NCBI GenBank assembly: GCA_033026295.1
Contig: CM065182.1
Location: 22,425,215-22,489,214 of the forward strand
DNA length: 64,000 nucleotides
Reading direction: 5' to 3'
Source: Channa striata
Taxonomy: Eukaryota; Chordata; Actinopteri; Anabantiformes; Channidae
A program made the position numbers and the translations under genes. Positions 37,537 through 47,600 of this stretch are shown here, piece by piece. A model generated the notes under the pieces. It had not been told where the DNA came from. It searched no databases and saw only the letters and a list, made by a program, of their open reading frames with translations. Numbering within the stretch: the stretch's first letter is position 1; the number at the start of each line of letters is the position of its first letter.

Positions 37537-39077
37537 ATGAGTATGAACTATGCGTCTGCGGCGCCCACGCAGAGGTCGACGTCGTTTTTCATTGAGGACA
37601 TCTTATTGCACAAACCAAAGCCACTGAGAGAGGTGATTCCCTCGCCGTTCTGTACCTCCCTGGCCTCCCGGATGCCCATCCTGGAGTATGGATACCCGCT
37701 GATGCCAACGCCAATACTCGCGCCACATCCACACCATCCTCTCCACAAGCCAGAGCATCACCAGTACTTCTTCACATCTGGTAAGCGCACGAGGCCTGGA
37801 GGAGCAGGCACACTTTTTGTCAGCATTACTGATAAAAAGTAGCAACTCTAAACAATAAAAAACAATCTTTGCTTATTTCGATTCGAGAATGAGTGTTAAG
37901 TAACGTTCCATTTTATTTTGAGTTTGTTTGCTTAGCTAAGAAAACATTAATTTGGTAGTAAAACACTGTCGTTTGTCGTGGTCGACGGAGAGAAATAAAT
38001 CCCTTCAAATCAAAGTATCAGGGAAAAGTCAGCTGAACTTTAGGGAATGACCAGCAGCTTCTCTAATGACGCTCATTTCTTCGGCACAGTGTTGGTTCTG
38101 TTCTAGCCAATTTTGTTTAAAGTGGATTTTAGTTGATTCACATCTTTAGGTATTTATGCAGCGGCCGGTTGTTGCTCTGATCGCTCAGATCAACCGGTGA
38201 TTCCATCACCGTGGATTTACTTGTGATTTCCCATCACCTGTAGGGATGCAGATGCCGGCCTTGTTCCAGCACAACGCAGAGCTGCCGGGGAAACACTGCA
38301 GGCGCAGGAAGGCCAGGACGGTCTTCTCCGACTCGCAGCTGTCCGGCCTGGAGAAGAGGTTTGAAATCCAGCGGTACCTGTCCACACCAGAGAGAGTGGA
38401 GCTGGCCACGGCGCTCAGTCTGTCCGAAACACAGGTACACACACACACACACACACACACAAACTGGAATCTGTGCGTATGTGCTCATCGCCAAATGGAG
38501 GCCTGTGTTGTCTTTGTGTGTCTGTCTGTTTCTGGATGTGTTGGTTTGTTTTGTTTGTTTTTTTTTACCAGCGAGCGGTGACGGAAAAGATCACACAGCA
38601 CACAAGCCAACAATCAAATATGAATGACTTCATTTACAAACATAGCTCATATTTAATATTTTGTATTATCTCTGTTCCATATGTTTCAAGGTGAATTTTA
38701 AAATAAGCACAACTAACTTCAATAATACATCTAGAAATAATATTATGTGTGTTTCTTTCGATTGACATTTTGCGCCATTACAGGCCATTATGTTTATTTT
38801 TAATCTTTTTGTGTTTTACCCCCAGGTTAAAACCTGGTTCCAGAACCGGCGGATGAAGCACAAGAAGCAGCTGCGAAAAGCGCAGGACGAGCGGAAGACG
38901 CCCGGCGACCTGGAGCGGTCGGCGGAGAACTCGAGCGAGAGCGACCTGAACGACAAGGGCGCCGAGGAGCTGAAACACGGACTGGAGCCGGACTCGTACC
39001 TGCTGGAGGAAAACGACGACGACGACGACGACGTGGACATCGAGGACGACATTTGCTCCCCGGACCATCTACTATAG
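37537..39077 (+). CDS. bsx: brain-specific homeobox transcription factor Bsx, 3 exons
   Basis: Exons 37537-37780, 38244-38434 and 38826-39077 splice to 228 aa, close to the roughly 230 aa of mammalian BSX. The N-terminus holds TSFFIEDILLHKPKPLRE (about residues 16-33), the repressor-type motif typical of Bsx, then a His/Pro-rich segment. The homeodomain spans about residues 102-161 and contains FSDSQLSGLEKRFEIQRYL and WFQNRRMKHKKQ (W149, N152). Intron 2 splits it between Q145 and V146, a frequent homeobox intron site. The C-terminus is acidic, with a run of six Asp. Bsx is a nuclear factor of hypothalamus and pineal; in mammals it is linked to NPY/AgRP neurons and feeding. Donors are GTAAGC and GTACAC; the latter sits in a CA repeat. 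The gene converges on jhy, the vertebrate arrangement. Confidence 0.97.
38435..38462 (+). repeat. (AC)n microsatellite at the bsx intron 2 splice donor
   Basis: The repeat starts immediately behind the GT of the donor (ACAG/GTACACACAC) and has about 13 units. Confidence 0.95.
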
Positions 39078-39330
39078 TAGGCGGCAGAGTTGTTTCCTAA
39101 GCAGCGACCGACAGGCTGTAAATAGACTGTAGATAGAACAGACTTTGGTTTCCGTCCATCATCCGAATCTGTGAGTCACAATTTAAAGAACCAAAGGGGG
39201 GAATCGGCTAGAATGGTGATATTTATTCAAAAATGCAACGTGGGCCCACAAATAGTTTTTTTCTTTTTTAACAACGGACTCTCACTGTGTGTATCGACAT
39301 TTCGTGTTGTTGTCTGACGAAACACTTTTA

Positions 39331-39400
<70 letters not shown>

Positions 39401-39720
39401 TCACTGGAAATAGATACATACGAAGTAAACACTTATATACAATATATGCGTTTACCTTGGGACGTTTTAAACGTGTCTTCGTTTTGTAACATCGACGCAC
39501 CTCCATCTCTTTGCACTTTTATCCCAAACTCAGTTTGACTCACTCTCTTTTTTACGGTTCTACTTTTCACATTTGATTTACACGTTGTCCATGTTGTTGT
39601 AAGTTTTGTAAATCAACTTTTGGTCCAAGACACTGTGCTTCAGTGACTGCCGTTTCTATTTTGGTGTGTAAATATATATAAATATATAAATATGAATCGC
39701 TGCTCGGCTTTGTTTGAGTT
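39078..39720 (+). other. bsx: bsx 3' UTR (end not resolved)
   Basis: After the TAG at 39075-39077 the sequence remains gene-free and contains a (TTA)n tract. I found no AATAAA in the first 600 bases. Variant signals of the TATAAA type lie at about 39676-39690 ('atatataaatatataaatat'), so the UTR may end near 39.7 kb. Confidence 0.4.
39330..39398. repeat. (TTA)n microsatellite in the bsx 3' UTR
   Basis: About 23 perfect TTA units, 250 bases past the bsx stop. The 60-80 codon frames over it (poly-Ile, poly-Tyr) are artefacts. Confidence 0.97.
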
Positions 39721-39724
39721 TCTC

Positions 39725-40495
39725 TTGGCCGCTCACATGCCTCAGCTGAAGAGTGAAAAATACACATATTTCGCGTTAATGGTGTTGTTAAAGCTGCACA
39801 CGTGCACGGACCCTGTACTCACGGTCGGCTCCTTCCTGGGCTGGCGGAACCACTTGCGTTAGGAACCAGTCTTCACAGCAGGTCGCCTAGGTGTGAATCG
39901 GAGGCAGCTTGTCCTCCACTGCGCGTCCTGCGCGGCGGCCTGGAGCCCGCTGCGCTTTAAGTCAACATCCATCAGCGGCTCCCAAAGTCTGCTCAGTACA
40001 GGTGAAGAAGAAGTCCTTTCATAAGGATTCGCCATTTGTTGTATATTAGTTGAGACAGAAATTACCTAAACAGTTTTATTTTTAATTTCTAATTAAATTA
40101 AATTTTGTTTTCCTGGGGTGTCTAAGCCCAACTCGGAGAGAAGATGAATGTAACGGAAACGCCTCATTGGCTGCATACCGGACACGCAGGCAATAAGGCA
40201 CCCGTGTTTCATAGTGGCAGGCTCGTGGCTTGATGGATGCACTTTGATGATTAAAAAAAATCCGTCATGACAAAGGTTTACAGTCTTTGTCCTAAAGACA
40301 AAATATAAGTTTTAATTATGGAGAAGAAAATCAAGGAACGTTGGATTTGTGACACACATCTAATCATTGCACTAACATGCGCCTTTTCATCACTGTGTCC
40401 GTGATATTTACTCTAAATCGCTGAAATTAATTGGAATGTTTCCATTTTGGTCGGAAAATATTTTAATCAAAAGCATGGTAAATAATAATAACAAT
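39725..40495. other. Intergenic sequence downstream of bsx
   Basis: CpG-richer in 39780-39990 and AT-rich after. No gene or repeat recognised. Confidence 0.5.
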
Positions 40496-40496
40496 A

Positions 40497-40553
40497 TGTT
40501 ATTCTTATTATTCTTATTCTTATTCTTATTCTTATTCTTATTATTATTATTAT
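40497..40553. repeat. (TTATTC)n / (TTA)n compound microsatellite
   Basis: Alternating TTCTTA units pass into TTA units. Frames over it on both strands are low-complexity artefacts. Confidence 0.9.
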
Positions 40554-40839
40554 CATATATATTTATATCAACTGCGTTTGGTGCAGTTTCAAAACATATT
40601 ACCAGTAGTCTAAATAAATTTGCAGAAGTGAGCACATATTTATTTTGCTGCTCAACTGTCTGAGCACTTTTTACAAAACGGACCAAACAAGACTGAAAAC
40701 GATGTAAAAAAAAAACAAGTGTTAAGTGTTAAGTGTTTTTTCGTTATTTCGCTGTGAAAACCATCCAGTGTAGAAGCGTAATAAGGTTATGAAATATTAC
40801 AAACAAGAATCTAACTAAATGTAATAAATTGTTTTACCA

Positions 40840-41560
40840 CAAGCTGCATCTGTCATTGGACATTTGCACAATAACGTGCAATCCTCTCTTTGCACTGGAT
40901 TTGCCAGCCTCTCCTGTCATTTGCAAAGCAAATCATGTCGTCCTAAAAATGTGATTGTGATTACCAGGCAGCAGAGAATAGGCCATGCAGAAGGTGATCA
41001 ATTAAAAGATTAAGCGTTTTGCAACACATGGACGCATCTGCATTTGGGCCTAATAGCAGGGCCATCAGCTCATTTTCAGGAAGCCTGTCGCCAACTGAAA
41101 GCGTGCTTCTCACATCAAAGCTTCCACGTCTGCCTTAGCTTCCCAATGGGCAGAAAGGGATGTTAATTTGGACCCCTTCATGTATAGTGCTGAAAGACTC
41201 CTTCAATTAACTGGATTTCAATGGCGAAAAATGAGTAGGTGGGATCCCAAAAAAAAAAAGATGCAAAGAGATAGTCTGGATAGGCAACATTTCTCATTAA
41301 ATTAAAAAGGGCTTTGTCATTTGTTTGCAACCACGCATCTGAGGACTTAACACTAAAAACACAGAGCTTCAAAGAGTCCATGATGGGTTAAATAGAGACT
41401 ATAATCTAATTACAATATTGCACAGAGGTAAATAGTGCTTTGATAATGATCTGAGGGTTCAATTAGTAAAATGAGCTGCTTGAGTGTTTTGTGCTGGGGT
41501 GGAGTTACTACGTAGAATATGGCTACAAAACATAGTACAAGTACCAGATCAGGAGAGCTT
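40840..41560. promoter_or_regulatory. Putative conserved element between bsx and jhy
   Basis: A repeat-free 700-base block with balanced composition and dense short motifs ('catttgcaaagcaaatcatg', 'gtgattaccaggcagcagag', 'gatcaattaaaagattaagc', 'ctccttcaattaactggat'). The first contains ATTTGCA/GCAAAT octamer-like POU sites back to back (about 40918-40933). It lies 1.8 kb past bsx. Enhancer function is inferred. Confidence 0.4.
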
Positions 41561-41564
41561 CAAA

Positions 41565-44430
41565 GACTCTCCCTTCATTTGAGCAAGAAGAAATTACACA
41601 AAAATCAGAACGTTTGAATGACTTAAGTTTAAACTGTCCAACCAACTCATAATATACATCAATGGAAATCACTTTTCACTTCCAGAAAATTTTAAAATGT
41701 GGGCTGTAGCAAGTGGTCTGGGATAAAATGGAAATAAACGCTTCGTGCTGTTGGTTCTGGGTTTGCTCAGCATCAGTGTTAACATTCAGAAATAATTAAG
41801 CCAGTGGGTGTTCTGTGATATTCTCTGAGCTTGAGACGCTGCTTTTAGTAAGATGCGTCCATTGGGGGGACACAGCTCCTCTCTTATGTAAAATAATGCA
41901 GTATAGTTACTTTGCATAGAAACATAACAAAGTCTCTAATCTTTACTGTTCAAGATTAATGTTTGACCATTAGTCTTGAACTAATGTTAAAAATGAACAT
42001 TAAACTAATTAATTTAACATTAAACTAATGTTAAATTAAATTTACCCAGGACCAATTTTAACCCTTTTTGGACTGAAATTTGGACTGAAACAGACACACG
42101 AGGAATGATAATAGCATCTATTCCAAAGTGAAAGATACATTTCTGCCATTTGAGAAATGCATGCTGCTCTGTGGCAGGATCTTTATTCACTCAAGTCTTC
42201 CTATAGGTGCCACATAGGTAAGGGTTAGTCAAATCACAGAAGACAATAATTAAGCTCAAAGATATTTTCAATGATATATACCTTTAAGTGCATTCTTTGT
42301 CATCTGGACTAAGAATGAGAAAACTGAACTAAATATAATTGCCCATTGAGCAAAAACACTGCCCAACCATGCATCACAGTGCTACAACCACCAGCGTTAC
42401 CTTAAACTTCAAATAATAATCAACCCCAAGATGAATAGCATGGATGAGAGCTAATTCAGCTGCAGCTGGGTGAAGAAGCACATGTCAAACAGTAAATGCA
42501 TTAGCAGCTTTCATTCTTTATTATTTTTATTCACAGATTGGGACATGAAAGTCTCCATAGTTCATTTCACTTATTTGATGGTAGTTTTGTGACTCAGCTC
42601 CATGCAGTTTCCTCGTTTTCATTGACTTTCAGCATTTAAGCACAAATCTCAAATCAATCCAAGTTTCATAGTGAGTTTTGCAAATGCACAGATACAATTT
42701 CTCTGGCATCCAACATTAAAACAAACAATAAAATACATTTGTGTGTTCTTGATGTTGCAGTGATTCAATCAAGGAAACCAGAATGACTACAAATTATTGT
42801 CTTGGACCCAACCTGAGTTTTGTACAAGTGAAACGTTGGCTATCCACTTGGCCTGCTACGATTATAAAGTAAAAAAAATACACTGAGCAGTACATCGGAA
42901 GCAATCAAGCTGGTTTCTCTGCTTGGCAAAAATGGTCACATCCTGAGATTGCTGGGAGACATGACACAGTGTCATCATGACATAAACTGTAACAGAAGAT
43001 AACATTAACATAAGGGAACAATGTAAATAATTAGTTCATATTTTACAATCAGCAATGTCAATCGGTTCAGTGTCACTGTCTGGTACCTACAGTTACCTCT
43101 TTGTTGTTTCATTATTTGGTAGCTATTGTTGTAGTCGACATTAAGGCTGTTAGTGGTTTTATCACCAGGCTTAATTTCTTTTATAACCTTCCTTGTAAAA
43201 ATACACATTAATGGTAACACAACACAGTGGCAGAAGTTTCTATCAAGTCATAATTCAGGGTTCACACAGGTCAAATTTAAGCAATTTTCAAGCGCTTTCA
43301 AGTTCAGTTTCCAAGCTTTGCCTTCACTTTACAGCTGTGGTAAATTAGATTTTAAAGAGTAAAGAAATAAAAACTTTTAAAATCGTATAAAAAAAGATGG
43401 CATTATGCTATAAACAACCAAAATCAATTCCTTAATAGCAGGAGAAATTAAGGCACTCACTTACTTGACAATTAAATTATAATAAATTTGTTGTAGAAAA
43501 ATGTAAAAAATAAGACCTTTGACTTTGTATTATACAAGTCAAAGCCAAACCTGATTTGACATTCAAAAAAGCATTAAAAACACAAATGAGTGCAGAGTAA
43601 AGAAAAATTTGTATTATACATTGATCAGGCAAAACTACTTGTCCAATAGTCTAATGCAGCAGCTCTGCCATAAATTCTACATTTACAAGGTTATAATTTC
43701 TTAGTTTTGAGGTTGAAACTGTCATAAAGGTGATAATTCTACTATGTGTATATTATGGAGGTCATAGCTGGTGGTGGAGTCAGTATTATATTAGGACATG
43801 GTTATAGTGTTTTGGTCATGCTATTTAAAATGAATGAGAAACTAAATTAATTTAGGCTTGAGTAAAAACTGCTGTTCGCATTACCATGTGAAAATCTCTG
43901 TTGACCACTTTGCTATGGCCTTACTCAGTTAGCCATAAGCTGGCTGATTATAACATTTGCTGAACTTTTCAGTTGCAGAAAGTTAATGACATTACCGTAT
44001 GTTCACTAAATATTTCATAAATGAGCGTTTCATAACTGAAAGTGTCTCTCAATCATTTAGCCTGTGAATTAGCCAGCTAGCACTTAGCATAAACACATGA
44101 ACATGTACGTATAACGACGGTCTGACGTTACTCGAAGGTTCTACACTACAACACAGCTGTCATGTGGCCTGAAAGCGCAGACTCTCCTATAGTGACAAGC
44201 TGTAGGTCTTTTCCGCAGAATGCTATACATGGATTTGTCCTCTTTTTATGCATGCTTTAAATTTGTGTTTTCTTTAAAAACAACAAGCTCAGGCGTGTTG
44301 GGGCGGGGCAGGAGCACACATGATACAGACTGACCAATCACAGTCACACGCAGACCCAGGTGTAACAGTTTTAAATTTAGACTAGTTTATTTCTCCAACT
44401 ACTAAACGTACCAACTACTCCATCACATCA
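41565..44430. other. Intergenic sequence between bsx and jhy
   Basis: AT-rich, no gene recognised. At 41978-42048 there is a local imperfect inverted/tandem repeat of AACATTAAACTAAT. Short frames at 43005-43362 are unrecognised. Confidence 0.5.
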
Positions 44431-44433
44431 CTA

Positions 44434-44439
44434 TTTATT
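44434..44439 (-). terminator. jhy: Candidate jhy polyadenylation signal
   Basis: AATAAA on the minus strand lies about 225 bases past the jhy stop codon at 44663-44665. Confidence 0.35.
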
Positions 44440-44662
44440 GAGAAAGACACACAGTTATTGATTGAAGCATTTTCAAGCATTTTATCTAAATGTCAGGCCT
44501 TGAAAACACAACATTAAAATTCAAGAAATTCCAAGGATTTCAAGTACACGTTTGAAAAACTAAAGATTTAATGACATGCCACTAGCCCTAGCTTATATTA
44601 TGTCTTACATGCTGGAGCACAATTATCAGTAAAAGCAGGTGTTGTGTGAACTACAACTTGCC

Positions 44663-47600
44663 TCAGACAGCATGTACTTTTCTAAAGTATGCCACAGCCT
44701 GCTTTTCTTCCTCGTGCCGTTGTCTAAGTAGTTCCAGTGTGGCCATCTTGGATATGTCCAAGTCCTCCAAGTAAGGCATGAGCTCAGACTGATTTTTCTT
44801 TCTCTGTTTTGGTTGAGACTGTAAAGGGGGTTTGGCTATGGTCTTGGCATATTCCAAAGCCTAAGACAGAGAAAAGAGAGAGAGAAGAGGTGAGACACAT
44901 ATGTGTTAGAGCATTTTACTACTTACTGGACACAAGCTACAGTCAGAAACACTTTTGGTCCTCCACAAACGACTGGACAACATCTGCATACTCTGAACTT
45001 TAAAATGTCATTTTCAAATGTTCTGCCGTTATGTTTAATTAAAATCTCACACAACCAAAGGCACATGTGTCTTCTTTTAAAAAAAAAGCTCAGGGTTACA
45101 TTCATGCGAACACAAACACACGCACATACACACACCTTCATCCTGGGAACTTTCCTGTCCGGGTCCTTGGCCAGCAGAAAGGGAATCCTACTTATCTTTT
45201 TGTTCTGCTCACAGATCACGTTTGAATACAGCTTCTGTCGTTTCATTTTCTCAGCATGATGATGGTGAAGGAGTGAGAGCGGGGTGAAAAAAACAGAGGG
45301 AGAGAGACAGAGAGAGAGAAACAGAAGCAGATTATACAAGGGGGTTTAATTAACTGAGCCATTTCTCCCTTAAGGCCCTTCTCTTTGTGAATCCCCTCGG
45401 CAGAGCCTCTCCACGCAACCCAACAAAACCAAACACTGCGTTCCATTCAGTGGGCCCATCAACATTTACACATATCATTTACTAACAGGCTTGGCTGTGT
45501 AGGTAAACAGGGCTCAGCCCAGTGTAAGCTGGCCAAATGCTCAATTTTGTTTAGCAGAGGTTTACAAAAAAATATACCAAAGCCCAAATATCACTTAACT
45601 TATTAGAGACCAACTTATTTGGGAAGTTACAGAATCTGTGGAACAGCAATAATGAACTTGGACAATATGTCCAAGGGTGTATGAAACGGCACTCTGAAAC
45701 ATCAAGATTTACATACAGGAGACAGCTAATCATTTTGGTCCAAATTAATTCAAATTACACTTTGTCTGTATGAGTCACTCACATCTGTTATTCCCTAACA
45801 GCATATTATTTTTACAGTGCCTTGCAAAAGTATTCAAACCCCTTGAACTTTGACACGTTTTTTCAACTTACAACCACTAACATAAATGTATTCATTGTGA
45901 TTTTATGTGATAGACCAACAAAAAGCGGTACATGATGGTGATGTGAAAGGAAAAAGATAAATACATTTTAAAAAATAATAATAATTTAAAAAATCTTTAG
46001 TTGTTGCGTGGTGGCATTTGTATTTGGCCTATTACTCTGATATCCATAACTAAAATCCATTGGAACCAATTGCCTTCGCACCTGATTAGTAAATAGAGAC
46101 CAGCCATGTCCCAAGCTCTGAACATCTCACAGAGCATCTATCATCCAAAAATGGACAGAGTATGGCACAACTGCAAACCTATTCATCCATGGCCATCCAC
46201 CTAAACTGAAAAGCAAGAGAAGCAACCCAGAGGCCCATGGAGAATCTGCAGAGATGCACAGCTCAGGCCTTTACAGAAGTGTGGCACAAAGCAAGCCATT
46301 GCTGAAAGAAACCCATAAGAAGTCCTGTTTGCAGTCTGTGACAAGCCACAACAGACATGTGGAAGACATGCAAAACACAAAATGTGGTGGAAACATCACA
46401 GTGGGGATGGAACAGCCAGGTTTAGATAAAAGCTTATTCACGTGTGAGAATGACCCAGTCATTCAAATCCAATTGAGAATCTGGGGCAAGAACTGAAAGT
46501 TGCTGTGCGCACATGCTCTACATTCAATCTGACTGTACTTGAGCTATTTTGCAAAAAACAATGGGCAAAAATTTCACTCTCTAGATGTTTAAAGCTGGTA
46601 GAGACATACCCCAAAAGACTTGCAGCGAAAGGTGTTTCCACCAAGTATTGACTCAGTGGGGCTGAATAAAAATGCACGCCACACATTTCAGATATTTATT
46701 TCTAAAAATTTTGAAAACCATTTATAATTCTCCATCCACTTCACAATTATGTACAACTTTGTGTTGGTCAATCACATAATATCCCAATGAAATACATTTA
46801 CATTTGTGGTTTAAATTTAAAAAAATTTAAGGGGTATGAATAGTTTAGCAAGGGACTGTACATCCTGGTACGTTCCCCTTAATACTCAGTTCAAGGCCAG
46901 GGAGGTCCTTATGGAAAGCTTTAAAATCTGTATGCAACCTACATATTGTATGATTATCAGTCTATGTAAATGAAAATCTATAATTCCTCATTAGATTGAT
47001 ACACTACATGTAAATGCTTAATGAAGTTTTCAATTCAACATTATTTCCATAGCACAAATTCATAAAAACATCACAAGGCATTTTATATAATAAAAGTGAA
47101 CAGGAATAGGACTTTCCTAGCCTCACTCTCTCAATCAATAGTGCAGTTTGTTTGAGCTTCAAGGGAACCACATCTGTGGGTAAATGACCCTACACCTTTC
47201 CCCATGTGACAGGGACGAGCAGAATTTGGAGAGCATTCTGTACGATGAGATGCCAAGTGCAGAAACCCCTAGAATCCCGTAGTCGTCTTTCTCCCTCTCT
47301 GTCTCCCTCTCTCTGTCCCTGTCTTCAGGTGTCCCCAGATTTGGCGCTGTGTGTCCTCCAGTGCGCAGCTACTGGTCCCACTAACCTGCCCAATGTTTTG
47401 TTGTTGCTTTCGTTGCTCTCCATTCTCTCCACTTTCCACTCAGCCCAACCGGTCAAGGCAGATGTCCGCCCACCCTGAGCCTGGTTGTGCTGGAGGTTTC
47501 TTCCGTTAAAGGGAGTTTTTCCTCTCCACTGTTGCCTATGGCTGCTCAAGGGGGATTTTGTTGGGTTTTCTTTAAATGTTTGTATAGTCTTGACTTTATT

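Noticed and set aside
38778..39068. Minus-strand frames opposite bsx exon 3
   Set aside because: These are shadows of the homeobox exon and its Asp-rich tail (Val- and Ser-rich when read in reverse).
39287..39538. Poly-Ile and poly-Tyr frames
   Set aside because: They are translations of the (TTA)n microsatellite in the bsx 3' UTR.
44923..45339. 138-codon minus-strand open frame as one gene
   Set aside because: Only 45136-45249 of it is coding, as a jhy exon bounded by AG and GT. The remainder reads intronic CA and GA repeats.
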